A stretch of 64,000 nt of DNA from an uncultured Bacteroidales bacterium (lineage in GTDB: Bacteria; Bacteroidota; Bacteroidia; Bacteroidales; UBA932): NCBI GenBank assembly GCA_949294195.1, contig CASFGK010000028.1, positions 62,001 through 126,000 of the forward strand, written 5' to 3'. Below the pieces are notes generated by a model. It was given only the letters and a program-made list of their open reading frames with translations. It was not told the DNA's origin and did no database searches. Positions 17,445-25,530 of this stretch are shown here, piece by piece. The stretch's first letter is position 1. The number at the start of each line of letters is the position of its first letter. The position numbers and the translations under genes were made by a program.

Positions 17445-18341
17445 ATGGTTACCAGACTGACATTCCTGGGTACAGGCACTTCACAGGGAGTGCCCATGAT
17501 AGGATGCGACTGCAGCGTATGCAAGTCGGCTGACCCAAAGGACAAAAGGTTCAGGTCCTCCGCTTTTGTCGAATACGGAGGGCTGAAAATACTTGTAGAT
17601 GCAGGCCCGGATTTCAGGTCGCAGATGCTCAGGGCCGGCATCAGGCATATCGACGCCATACTTCTGACACACAACCACAAGGATCACACCGGAGGACTGG
17701 ACGATGTCCGGGCTTTCAACTATATAGAACGGGCGCCGATAAGGATATATTGCGAGAAATATGTAGAAGAATCGCTACGGCGCGAATATTCGTATGCTTT
17801 CGCGGAACACAGGTATCCCGGTGTCCCCGAATGGCAGATTTCAAACATTGACGGGCATCCGTTCACCGTATGCGAAAACATACCTGTCAGAAAACTCGTA
17901 TGGGTCGAAGGCAAAGGATATGAAAAGATACCCGTATCGGCTGAAGAATGGGCGGCGGAGCATCACCCGGAGAAAGCAGGGAAAGGGGAATATCATCCGG
18001 AACAGGCGGAAGTCATACCCATAAGAGGGAAACACTTCATGCTGCCGGTACTGGGCTACAGATTCGGCAGGATAGCATATCTGACTGATATGAATTTCAT
18101 CCCGGAGTCGGAATTTCCGAAACTGGAAGGGCTCGACCATTTCATAATCAACTGTGTGCGCAGAGGAAAACATATTTCGCACTTTTCCCTTGAAGAAGCG
18201 GTAGCCGTAGCGCAGAAAGTCGGAGCCGCGCACTCATGGCTGACACACCTGTCACATCAGCTGCCGCGGTATGAAGACCTGTGCAGGGAACTTCCCGAAA
18301 ACATCCGGCCCGCCTATGACGGACTGGTCATAGAGGCCTGA
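17445..18341 (+). CDS. MBL-fold metallo-hydrolase (PhnP-like)
   Basis: This is a metallo-beta-lactamase-fold phosphodiesterase-like hydrolase of 298 residues. The metal motif HxHxDH is seen in LLTHNHKDHTGGLDDVRAF, with a further ligand in YLTDMNFIPES (Asp) and a terminal His in SWLTHLSHQL. The opening LTFLGTGTSQGVPMIGCDCSVCKS, with paired cysteines, is typical of the PhnP / phosphoribosyl cyclic phosphodiesterase subgroup, which often binds an extra zinc. The physiological substrate is unknown, since no phosphonate genes are near. It is the last gene of the tamB-methylase-folB-mtaB run and is convergent with recQ, whose stop lies one base away. Confidence 0.88.
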   Translation: MVTRLTFLGTGTSQGVPMIGCDCSVCKSADPKDKRFRSSAFVEYGGLKILVDAGPDFRSQMLRAGIRHIDAILLTHNHKDHTGGLDDVRAFNYIERAPIRIYCEKYVEESLRREYSYAFAEHRYPGVPEWQISNIDGHPFTVCENIPVRKLVWVEGKGYEKIPVSAEEWAAEHHPEKAGKGEYHPEQAEVIPIRGKHFMLPVLGYRFGRIAYLTDMNFIPESEFPKLEGLDHFIINCVRRGKHISHFSLEEAVAVAQKVGAAHSWLTHLSHQLPRYEDLCRELPENIRPAYDGLVIEA

Positions 18342-18342
18342 A

Positions 18343-20295
18343 CTAAATCCTGTACGGAGGCACCTCTCCCCTGTCTATCATGTCGCGCAGCTCCCCTATA
18401 TAGTCTCCCCCGTCCTGCGATGAAGGGGAACCGAATTTTACGGAAATGTCAGACAGAGTATAGTTTCCTTCCTTTTCATCCAGAATGTAACTTGTCAGGG
18501 CCTTTCTGATACCGGACGCTCCGGCAGACGCCGCGCGGCAGACATCACAGGTTCCGCAATCTTCCGATTCCGCCTGGCCGAAATATTCCAGAAGATAGCG
18601 GCTGCGGCAGGTATCTTCTTCTTTTATGTACGATATCATCTTCTCTGTCCTGGCCGCAGACGTGTCCCGGAGCTGTCCGTATCTGGCGGAACTCAGTTTC
18701 ACGTCTTTCGGATGCAGTCTGTTCTCTCTCAAATATATGACAGTAGTATGATCGCACGGGATGTATTTTATCACATGCTCCACAGACAGCAGATACAGAA
18801 GTCTTCTGAGCTGGGGGACGGACACACCGGACAATGATGCCAGACAGTCCTCGTCAACAGAGACCGGATACGAGAACACGCCGGTATACTTGCGCATCAG
18901 CATTTCCACGACACCGGCCATAGCAGGCTCCGGAAGCTCCACATCATACAGAGACTGCCTGTCCACCACAAACTGCACCCTTGCAGGAATATCGGCATCC
19001 TCAAGCACTGTCCAGTGGTCTTCCCTTTCGATGTACTTTATGGCATAATATGCCATTGAACGGTTCAGCTTGAAGTGCTTGCAGAAAGCATCCAGATCAA
19101 ACTTGAGCTGCATCCCCATCCCGGCCTCATAAGGAATCTGATAGAAGGAATGGACCTTGTGGTAGATATCTTCTATGTACTCTATAGGAGGATATGAAAT
19201 CTTCTCCGTCTGACGCAGACGCCTGACATCGCTTCCGTTCCACAGGAGAACAGCATACGATCGTCTCCCGTCCCTTCCGGCCCTTCCTGCTTCCTGAAAA
19301 TACGCTTCCGGAGAATCAGGTACGTCAAAATGCACCACATACCGCACGTCGGGCTTGTCTATGCCCATACCGAAAGCATTGGTGCATACCATGATCCGGA
19401 CCTTGTCCGACTTCCAGTCTCCCTGCCTGGAAGAACGCAGGCCGGGCCCGAGTCCGGCATGATAGAAAGAACTGGAAAGGCCCTGGGAGTTGAGGAACGA
19501 TGAAAGTTCCTCGCATTTGTTGCGGTTCCTCACATATACAATCCCTGTCCCGGGGACCGACTTGCAGATATTCAGAAGCTGTCCCATCTTGTCCTCGCAC
19601 CGGCGGACAATATAGGAAAGGTTCGGACGTTCAAAACCGCTTTTGAGCAGAAGCTTCTCCCTGAAGCGGAGTCTTTCCATTATGTCTTCCGCCACCTGCG
19701 GGGTAGCGGTAGCAGTCAGGGCAATGACAGGAGCGTCGGTTTCATCGCGCAACTTTCCTATTTCCAGATAGTCAGGACGGAAGTCGTACCCCCACTGGGA
19801 TATGCAATGCGCTTCGTCGACCACGATATAGCTCACATTCATTTCCCTGACATATCTTCTGAAAAGTTCTGTGGAGAGCCTTTCCGGAGAAAGGTACAGA
19901 AACCTGAAATCGCCGTATGCCGCATTGTTCAGATTAAGTTCGACTTCCCTTCGGGTCATCCCCGTATGCACTGCCAGGGCCTTTACGCCCCTTTCTGTCA
20001 GATTCTGCACCTGGTCCTTCATCAGGGCGATCAGAGGCGTGACCACCAGAGCCACTCCTTCCTTCATCAGCCCGGGCACCTGGAAACACACAGACTTGCC
20101 TCCGCCTGTAGGCAGAATTGCAAGGACATCACGTCCCCCGACCGCGGCCTCCACTATTTCACGCTGCATCGGACGGAATGACTCATGGCCCCAATATTTC
20201 TTCAGCACCTCCAGCGGTGACAGACAGCCCTCTTCTTCTTTACCGTACATCTCTTCTCCTCCGTTGACTGACACTGAAAAACTGTCCCGGTTCAT
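18343..20295 (-). CDS. recQ: RecQ-family ATP-dependent DNA helicase
   Basis: This superfamily 2 helicase unwinds DNA in recombination and fork repair. In the 650-residue protein the helicase motifs are plain: Walker A ILPTGGGKSVCFQVPGL, the DEAH box VVDEAHCISQWGYDFRPDY, TATATPQVAEDI, and the C-terminal half VCTNAFGMGIDKPDVRYVVH with EAGRAGRDG. A zinc-binding segment follows (CRSRYLLEYFGQ then CGTCDVC). I see no HRDC domain; the tail is a short region of about 60 residues. An alternative start 15 codons in (MYGKEEEG, 20250) is equally possible because no promoter box is convincing upstream. Confidence 0.93.
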   Translation of the reverse strand: MNRDSFSVSVNGGEEMYGKEEEGCLSPLEVLKKYWGHESFRPMQREIVEAAVGGRDVLAILPTGGGKSVCFQVPGLMKEGVALVVTPLIALMKDQVQNLTERGVKALAVHTGMTRREVELNLNNAAYGDFRFLYLSPERLSTELFRRYVREMNVSYIVVDEAHCISQWGYDFRPDYLEIGKLRDETDAPVIALTATATPQVAEDIMERLRFREKLLLKSGFERPNLSYIVRRCEDKMGQLLNICKSVPGTGIVYVRNRNKCEELSSFLNSQGLSSSFYHAGLGPGLRSSRQGDWKSDKVRIMVCTNAFGMGIDKPDVRYVVHFDVPDSPEAYFQEAGRAGRDGRRSYAVLLWNGSDVRRLRQTEKISYPPIEYIEDIYHKVHSFYQIPYEAGMGMQLKFDLDAFCKHFKLNRSMAYYAIKYIEREDHWTVLEDADIPARVQFVVDRQSLYDVELPEPAMAGVVEMLMRKYTGVFSYPVSVDEDCLASLSGVSVPQLRRLLYLLSVEHVIKYIPCDHTTVIYLRENRLHPKDVKLSSARYGQLRDTSAARTEKMISYIKEEDTCRSRYLLEYFGQAESEDCGTCDVCRAASAGASGIRKALTSYILDEKEGNYTLSDISVKFGSPSSQDGGDYIGELRDMIDRGEVPPYRI

Positions 20296-20412
20296 TCTTA
20301 CGGAACAGTTTCAGGGAATTGGCACATTTTGTGCAGTTGATTATAAGGTTTTGCCGGTCAGATTTGAAAATCTTTCCATGAAGACAAAAGTAAGAAAATT
20401 CCATATCAAAAA

Positions 20413-20443
20413 TTTGACCTGTCGCAAAAATATTTTATTTTTG
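20413..20443 (+). promoter_or_regulatory. pckA promoter (TTTG-N19-TATTTTTG)
   Basis: A full-consensus Bacteroidota promoter: TTTG at 20413-20416, 19 bases, TATTTTTG at 20436-20443. The start codon lies 54 bases downstream, which leaves a short untranslated leader. Confidence 0.75.
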
Positions 20444-20496
20444 CACCGCACAAACTGGAATTCATAAAGTTGTAAACCTTTTATAAAGCTTTTATT

Positions 20497-22104
20497 ATGA
20501 GTAAAATTGATTTGACCAAGTACGGCATCACAGACGTGAAGGAAATTCTTCACAACCCGTCTTACGAGGTTCTCTTTGCTGAAGAGACAAAAGATTCACT
20601 CGAGGGTTATGAAAAAGGCCAGGTTACCGAGCTCGGTGCTGTCAACGTAATGACAGGTATCTACACCGGACGTTCTCCTAAAGACAAATTCTTTGTTTAT
20701 AACGAGGCCAGCAAAGACACCGTATGGTGGACTTCTGACGAATACAAGAATGATAACAAACCATGCTCTGAAGAGGCTTGGGCAGACCTTAAGGCAAAGG
20801 CTGTAAAACAGCTTTCAGGCAAGAGACTTTTCGTAATGGATACTTTCTGCGGAGCAATCCCTGCTACCCGCCTCAAAGTACGTTTCATTATGGAAGTCGC
20901 ATGGCAGGCTCACTTCGTAAAGAACATGTTCATCCGTCCTACAGAGGAAGAACTTGCAAACTACGGCGAGCCTGATTTCGTATCATTCAACGCCGCAAAG
21001 GCAAAGGTAGAGAACTACAAGGAGCTCGGACTCAACTCCGAGACAGCCACAGTATTCAACCTCAAGACCAACGAGCAGGTTATCCTGAACACATGGTACG
21101 GCGGTGAAATGAAGAAAGGCATCTTCTCCATCATGAACTACCTCAACCCTCTCCGCGGAATAGCTTCAATGCACTGCTCTGCAAACACCGACAAGGAAGG
21201 AAAGAGCACAGCCATCTTCTTCGGACTTTCAGGAACAGGAAAGACTACCCTTTCAACAGACCCTAAGAGACTCCTCATCGGTGATGACGAGCACGGCTGG
21301 GATGACGAAGGAGTATTCAACTACGAAGGCGGATGCTACGCAAAGGTCATCAACCTTGACAAGGAAAGCGAGCCGGATATCTACAACGCCATCAGAAGGG
21401 ATGCCCTCCTTGAGAACGTTACAGTAGACGCTGCCGGAAAGATCGACTTCGCTGACAAGAGCGTTACAGAGAACACCCGCGTATCCTACCCTATCGACCA
21501 CATCGAGAACATCGTAAAACCGGTCTCAAAGGGTCCTCACGCAAAACAGGTGATTTTCCTTTCTGCCGATGCATTCGGAGTGCTTCCTCCGGTTTCCATC
21601 CTTACTCCTGAGCAGACACAGTACTACTTCCTTTCAGGATTTACCGCTAAGCTTGCAGGTACAGAGCGCGGCATCACAGAGCCTACTCCTACCTTCTCTG
21701 CATGCTTCGGTGCGGCATTCCTTTCACTCCACCCTACAAAATACGGAGAGGAGCTCGTCAAGAGAATGAACGCTGTAGGTGCAAAGGCATATCTCGTAAA
21801 CACAGGATGGAACGGAACAGGAAAACGTATCTCAATCCGTGACACCCGTGGAATCATCGACGCTATCCTCGACGGTTCAATCGAGAAAGCCCCTACAAAG
21901 AAAATCCCTTACTTCGACTTCGAAGTGCCTACCGAGCTTCCAGGCGTAGATCCTGCCATCCTCGACCCTCGCGACACTTACGCTGACGCAAGCGCATGGG
22001 ATACCAAAGCAAAGGATCTTGCAGGCCGTTTCATCAAGAACTTCGAGAAGTTCACAGGCAACGAACTCGGCAAGTCCCTCGTTGCAGCAGGCCCTAAGCT
22101 CTAG
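20497..22104 (+). CDS. pckA: Phosphoenolpyruvate carboxykinase (ATP)
   Basis: PckA interconverts oxaloacetate and phosphoenolpyruvate. In gut Bacteroidota it commonly runs in the carboxylating direction to feed fumarate and succinate production. The 535-residue protein shows the family hallmarks: [10 protein letters not shown], the Walker A kinase-1a motif [13 protein letters not shown], the metal-binding [23 protein letters not shown], and the [14 protein letters not shown] segment near the C-terminus. Codon choice differs from its neighbours (more GTT, GCT and CGT codons), which suggests high expression. It has its own strong promoter and a clear terminator, so it is monocistronic. Confidence 0.97.
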   Translation: MSKIDLTKYGITDVKEILHNPSYEVLFAEETKDSLEGYEKGQVTELGAVNVMTGIYTGRSPKDKFFVYNEASKDTVWWTSDEYKNDNKPCSEEAWADLKAKAVKQLSGKRLFVMDTFCGAIPATRLKVRFIMEVAWQAHFVKNMFIRPTEEELANYGEPDFVSFNAAKAKVENYKELGLNSETATVFNLKTNEQVILNTWYGGEMKKGIFSIMNYLNPLRGIASMHCSANTDKEGKSTAIFFGLSGTGKTTLSTDPKRLLIGDDEHGWDDEGVFNYEGGCYAKVINLDKESEPDIYNAIRRDALLENVTVDAAGKIDFADKSVTENTRVSYPIDHIENIVKPVSKGPHAKQVIFLSADAFGVLPPVSILTPEQTQYYFLSGFTAKLAGTERGITEPTPTFSACFGAAFLSLHPTKYGEELVKRMNAVGAKAYLVNTGWNGTGKRISIRDTRGIIDAILDGSIEKAPTKKIPYFDFEVPTELPGVDPAILDPRDTYADASAWDTKAKDLAGRFIKNFEKFTGNELGKSLVAAGPKL

Positions 22105-22129
22105 AAAACTGATTTCACTTATAGTACAG

Positions 22130-22165
22130 GGAGGCCCCGGAAACCGGAGCCTCTCTTTCTTTTTG
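22130..22165 (+). terminator. Intrinsic terminator of pckA
   Basis: GAGGCCCCGG and CCGGAGCCTC pair around a short AAA loop, followed by a T-rich stretch (TCTTTCTTTTTG). Confidence 0.8.
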
Positions 22166-22198
22166 TCCAACCGGGGTAACAATGGGCCGAAAAACCTG

Positions 22199-22231
22199 TA
22201 TATTTGTCGCTGACACGCAACAGTATATTTG
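22199..22231 (+). promoter_or_regulatory. Tandem TATATTTG boxes between pckA and rpmE
   Basis: Two perfect -7 boxes (22199-22206 and 22224-22231) lie 17 bases apart. The TTTG of the first could serve as a slightly close -33 element for the second. Any transcript would run through the relic reading frame to the 22443-22481 hairpin. Confidence 0.45.
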
Positions 22232-22248
22232 TCCTGAAACCATTAGGA

Positions 22249-22386
22249 ATGAAATGCTTGACCTTATTTACATTTTATAATAAATGAAACGGAATCCTCG
22301 GTGACATCAATGACATTGACACGGACTACCTGAAAGGTCTTGGTCCTGTGAAGACAGTCACTCTCGAAGAGATATTCGGATATTGA
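22249..22386 (+). pseudogene. Relic of a protein-coding gene (C-terminal fragment)
   Basis: In one frame an ATG at 22249 opens 12 codons (MKCLTLFTFYNK), then an in-frame TGA at 22285-22287, then 32 sense codons (NGILGDINDIDTDYLKGLG and PVKTVTLEEIFGY) ending in TGA at 22384. The second part looks like the true C-terminus of a folded protein, and perhaps of a processing-protease-like family, but I cannot name it securely. It lies downstream of tandem TATATTTG boxes. I read it as the remainder of a deleted gene. A selenocysteine or readthrough product is much less likely. The rest of 22166-22442 shows no other gene. Confidence 0.4.
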
Positions 22387-22442
22387 AACGACATGCGTTA
22401 CCGACCGCCATACGGCAGCCGGTAACCGTAACTGCCGCAATA

Positions 22443-22481
22443 AAAGGAAAAGAGCCGCACAAAGTGCAGCTCTTTTCCTTT
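22443..22481. terminator. Bidirectional terminator downstream of rpmE
   Basis: A long perfect stem (AAAGGAAAAGAGC with GCTCTTTTCCTTT), with an inner GCAC/GTGC pairing, is flanked by T-rich tracts in both directions. It should end rpmE transcription on the minus strand and anything coming from the pckA side. Confidence 0.75.
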
Positions 22482-22506
22482 ATAATACTCTCCGTAAGGA
22501 GAAATA

Positions 22507-22752
22507 CTATTTCTTCTTGTATCTCTGATAGAATTTGTCGACGCGTCCTGCAGTGTCCACGAGCTTCATCTTTCCTGTGTAGAAAGGATGTGAAGTATTT
22601 GAAATTTCGACTTTCACTACCGGATATTCAACTCCGTTGACCTCGATGGTCTCTTTTGTGTTTGCGCATGAACGGGTGATGAAAACCTCTTCATTCGACA
22701 TATCCTTGAAAGCTACAAGACGGTAGTTTTCGGGATGAATTCCTTTTTTCAT
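22507..22752 (-). CDS. rpmE: 50S ribosomal protein L31, type B
   Basis: This is the 81-residue zinc-free (type B) form of L31, which binds the large subunit near the central protuberance and bridges to the small subunit. It opens with MKKGIHPENYRLVAFKDMSN. It lacks the CxxC zinc cysteines of type A and ends in the conserved NTSHPFYTGKMKLVDTAGRVDKF plus a basic tail. Substitution of type A by type B L31 under zinc limitation is known from other bacteria; whether this genome has both is not visible here. A TACCTTTG promoter box lies 37 bases upstream. Confidence 0.95.
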   Translation of the reverse strand: MKKGIHPENYRLVAFKDMSNEEVFITRSCANTKETIEVNGVEYPVVKVEISNTSHPFYTGKMKLVDTAGRVDKFYQRYKKK

Positions 22753-22788
22753 TTCCTTTAAAATTTAGTTAACTGTAATTTCAGGGCG

Positions 22789-22796
22789 CAAAGGTA
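22789..22796 (-). promoter_or_regulatory. -7 box of rpmE promoter
   Basis: TACCTTTG on the minus strand, within a 17-base block GTCTTACCTTTGCGCCC that is identical to the one in front of the arginine leader at 43771-43787. Confidence 0.6.
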
Positions 22797-22828
22797 AGAC
22801 ATTATTCTTAACTGTCAAAGCCTTTGGC

Positions 22829-24286
22829 CTATTTTTCAGGAATATTTTCAAGGGTTGCGGTAACGAACTTCCACCATTTCTCCACAGAAGGGATATTTGT
22901 CCTTTCATCCGGAGAATGAGGGCTGAGGATTGTAGGTCCGCATGAAACCATATCCCAGTGAGGATAGGCGCCTCCAAGTATACCGCACTCAAGACCCGCA
23001 TGAATAGCCATCACGGCAGGTTCCTTGCCATAAAGGCCCTTGTACACATCCTTCATGACATGCAGGACAGGAGATGAATTGTCCGGAGCCCATCCCGGAT
23101 ATCCTCCTGAATACTCCACTTTGAATCCTGCCAGTTCAAACACTGCACGAGCCTCTTCCGCCATGGCATCCTTTGCGGAATCAACGGAACTGCGCATAAG
23201 GGTCTTGACGAAAAGACTGCCGTTCTCGGACTTTACGATGGCAGTGTTGTTGGATGTCTCTACAAGTCCCGGCATGGCATCGCTCATTCTCCACACACCG
23301 TCCGGGCATCCGCTTACGGCACGGACTGCGGCAAGAGCTGTCTCCCCGGCAATGTACCCGGCAGGTACAGAATCAAGTGCTTCTGCAGACACTGCGGCAT
23401 CAGGGTCTGTCACTGCATATTCGGACCTGACAGCAGCACAGACTGCATCCACTGACTCCATGACTTCCGCCACCTTGTCTTCCGGAACAAGTATCTGGGC
23501 AAAAGCTTCTCTCGGGATGGCGTTTCTGAGACTTCCACCGTCGATTGACACAAGTCTTACACCCATATCCCTGAGCAGAGGGAGCAGAGTCCTGGCCATG
23601 ATTTTATTGGCATTGGCCCTGTAGAGGATTATGTCCATACCGGAATGTCCTCCTTTGAGTCCCTTGACAGTCAGCATGAAAGGCTTGTATCCGGGCTCGG
23701 CGGACACAGTCTTGTAAGGCATCGATGCAGTAATGTCCAGACCTCCGGCACATCCTACATAGAGTTCTCCCTCCGTCTCGGAATCCAGGTTTATGAGAAT
23801 ATCCCCTTCAAGTATTCCGGGCTTCAGTGCACGCGCTCCGGTCATCCCGGTCTCCTCGTCTACAGTCACCAGGACTTCTACCGGACCGTGTTTCAGATCT
23901 TTCGACTCAAGGACCGACATGGCCACTGCCACACCCAGACCGTTGTCGGCACCGAGTGTCGTACCCTTTGCCCTCACCCACTCTCCGTCAATCCATGCTT
24001 CAATGGGATCATTCTCGAAATCATGCACCTTGTCGGCGTTCTTCTGAGGCACCATGTCGATGTGTCCCTGAAGAATGACACCTTTGCGGTTTTCCATTCC
24101 CGGAGTCGCCGGTTTCCTTATTATTATGTTGCCGACCTCATCCTTTATGGTTTCAAGACCGAGGGACTTCCCGAATTCATACAGGAATTCCACTGCCTTT
24201 CCTTCTTTCTTTGAAGGACGCGGTATCTGTGTAAGGGCATAAAAATTCTTCCAGACCAGCTGGGGATTCAAATCTTTCAATTCCAT
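22829..24286 (-). CDS. pepD: Aminoacyl-histidine dipeptidase (M20 family)
   Basis: PepD is a zinc dipeptidase with broad specificity toward unblocked dipeptides, including Xaa-His. The 485-residue protein matches the PepD subgroup in length. The M20 metal ligands are visible in LQGHIDMVPQK (His and Asp), TLGADNGLGVAVAMSVL (bridging Asp), VDEETGMTGAR (catalytic Glu pair) and the C-terminal IHAGLECGILGG. A dimerisation domain lies between. No signal peptide, so it is cytoplasmic. It follows the DUF4831 gene by 21 bases and is probably cotranscribed with it. The next gene on the opposite side, at 25531, is a peptide importer, which fits dipeptide use. Confidence 0.95.
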   Translation of the reverse strand: MELKDLNPQLVWKNFYALTQIPRPSKKEGKAVEFLYEFGKSLGLETIKDEVGNIIIRKPATPGMENRKGVILQGHIDMVPQKNADKVHDFENDPIEAWIDGEWVRAKGTTLGADNGLGVAVAMSVLESKDLKHGPVEVLVTVDEETGMTGARALKPGILEGDILINLDSETEGELYVGCAGGLDITASMPYKTVSAEPGYKPFMLTVKGLKGGHSGMDIILYRANANKIMARTLLPLLRDMGVRLVSIDGGSLRNAIPREAFAQILVPEDKVAEVMESVDAVCAAVRSEYAVTDPDAAVSAEALDSVPAGYIAGETALAAVRAVSGCPDGVWRMSDAMPGLVETSNNTAIVKSENGSLFVKTLMRSSVDSAKDAMAEEARAVFELAGFKVEYSGGYPGWAPDNSSPVLHVMKDVYKGLYGKEPAVMAIHAGLECGILGGAYPHWDMVSCGPTILSPHSPDERTNIPSVEKWWKFVTATLENIPEK

Positions 24287-24307
24287 TTTACCTGATTATT
24301 AGAAAAA

Positions 24308-25369
24308 TTATTGTACTTCAACATTCAAAGGGAAAGAGCTCTCGACTCCGAGCTGATAGACAGGGACTCTGCACTGGAACAACACATTCATTCCGTCCGT
24401 GAGCCTGACTGTACAGAGTGCCGGTATCCGGTACATTACCGATGACCTGGACTTTTTGTACGTTTTCTTGTCTTCGGCGGCCGCTGCGGCCACTTCCTGC
24501 GGAATGACCTCAAGGATCACAGGCTTGCCGGAAACATTCTCCGGAGGAAGCAGGCCTGCCGAGTCGGACAGACGGAAAGCGACATAAAGCTGGTTCTCGC
24601 GGTCCCTCTCGGGAACCACCTCGAATGTCATCTTCTGTGTCTGGTATTCCGAATATCCCGTAAACATGGACATGTATTCCTTTTCAAGTCTTGTAAGCTC
24701 GGCGACGGCGGCCCCCATGGCCTCGCCGCTATAAGTGGCATCCGTGTCTCCGGTTACGATCTGATAACGTTTTTCCCTGATATCGAATATCATTGCCGCA
24801 GTCTCGGCGGCCCGCTTCTCCTCTGATTTCTCCACTATGATTTCCTGTCTGACAGCTACCCGGCTGTATGCGGACTCGTTCTTGACATTGCGGTACAGGG
24901 TGGCGGCTTCCGATGTAAGGTTGGATGTAAGGCCGATTTCCGAAAAGTCTCCTGAAACCGGGGACGGGAATCTCCATACCGACTCTGTCCCGAAGTTCCC
25001 GTCCGACCCTGCGACAAGCCCCATCGAAGTGAGTCTGAGAAAGGCCGCATCCGTCCTTTCATCGCCGGTATCAAGCAGATACCTGCTGCCATGATCAGCC
25101 TCCACATAAGGGGTAAGGCTCACCTTGGATATAGTGTATGAACGGGAATCTTTCTGCCTTGCTTCCACGCCGAGATATTTCGAAGCATATCTTGCGTACG
25201 GTCCGGCGTAGAAATTTTCCTGCACCGCCTCGACTTCAAGCACAAGCGAAGTCGCCGGAAGACTGTATGACAATACGCCCTGAGGGTCCGGCTGCGATCT
25301 CTTCTGCGCGCTCATGGAGAAACCGCATGCAAGCAGTCCGGCGCAAAGCAACACACATCTGAATTTCAT
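24308..25369 (-). CDS. DUF4831 family secreted protein
   Basis: This is a 353-residue exported protein of the Bacteroidales DUF4831 family, whose function is unknown. A Sec signal peptide is clear (MKFRCVLLCAGLLACGFSMSAQ), with cleavage likely after Ser-Ala. Internally QKRSQPDPQGVLSYSLPATSLVLEVE and YAGPYARYASKYLGVE are the family's usual N-terminal features, and the remainder is predicted beta-rich with an acidic middle. No catalytic motif is recognised. It precedes pepD by 21 bases on the same strand. A TATCTTTG promoter box lies about 50 bases upstream. Confidence 0.85.
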   Translation of the reverse strand: MKFRCVLLCAGLLACGFSMSAQKRSQPDPQGVLSYSLPATSLVLEVEAVQENFYAGPYARYASKYLGVEARQKDSRSYTISKVSLTPYVEADHGSRYLLDTGDERTDAAFLRLTSMGLVAGSDGNFGTESVWRFPSPVSGDFSEIGLTSNLTSEAATLYRNVKNESAYSRVAVRQEIIVEKSEEKRAAETAAMIFDIREKRYQIVTGDTDATYSGEAMGAAVAELTRLEKEYMSMFTGYSEYQTQKMTFEVVPERDRENQLYVAFRLSDSAGLLPPENVSGKPVILEVIPQEVAAAAAEDKKTYKKSRSSVMYRIPALCTVRLTDGMNVLFQCRVPVYQLGVESSFPLNVEVQ

Positions 25370-25419
25370 AATATCCGATTTAAATTGATTTACTGGTCTA
25401 CAGATAAAGCATATCTTAG

Positions 25420-25427
25420 CAAAGATA
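25420..25427 (-). promoter_or_regulatory. -7 box of the DUF4831-pepD promoter
   Basis: TATCTTTG on the minus strand, 50 bases before the DUF4831 start codon, matches TAnnTTTG. Confidence 0.5.
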
Positions 25428-25469
25428 ATGATTTTCGTTCACGATAACGATTTTCTGACCATATTTTAT

Positions 25470-25477
25470 TACCTTTG
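25470..25477 (+). promoter_or_regulatory. -7 box of the peptide transporter promoter
   Basis: TACCTTTG matches TAnnTTTG exactly. The transporter ATG is 54 bases downstream. Confidence 0.5.
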
Positions 25478-25530
25478 TCTGCACTATGGAAAACAGTTGC
25501 CGGAAATAAATCACAAAAACCATAAATCTT

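Noticed and set aside
25485..25508. Seven-codon frame (MENSCRK) in the leader of the peptide transporter gene
   Set aside because: Too short, with no link between its codons and the gene's function and no alternative hairpins. Likely chance.
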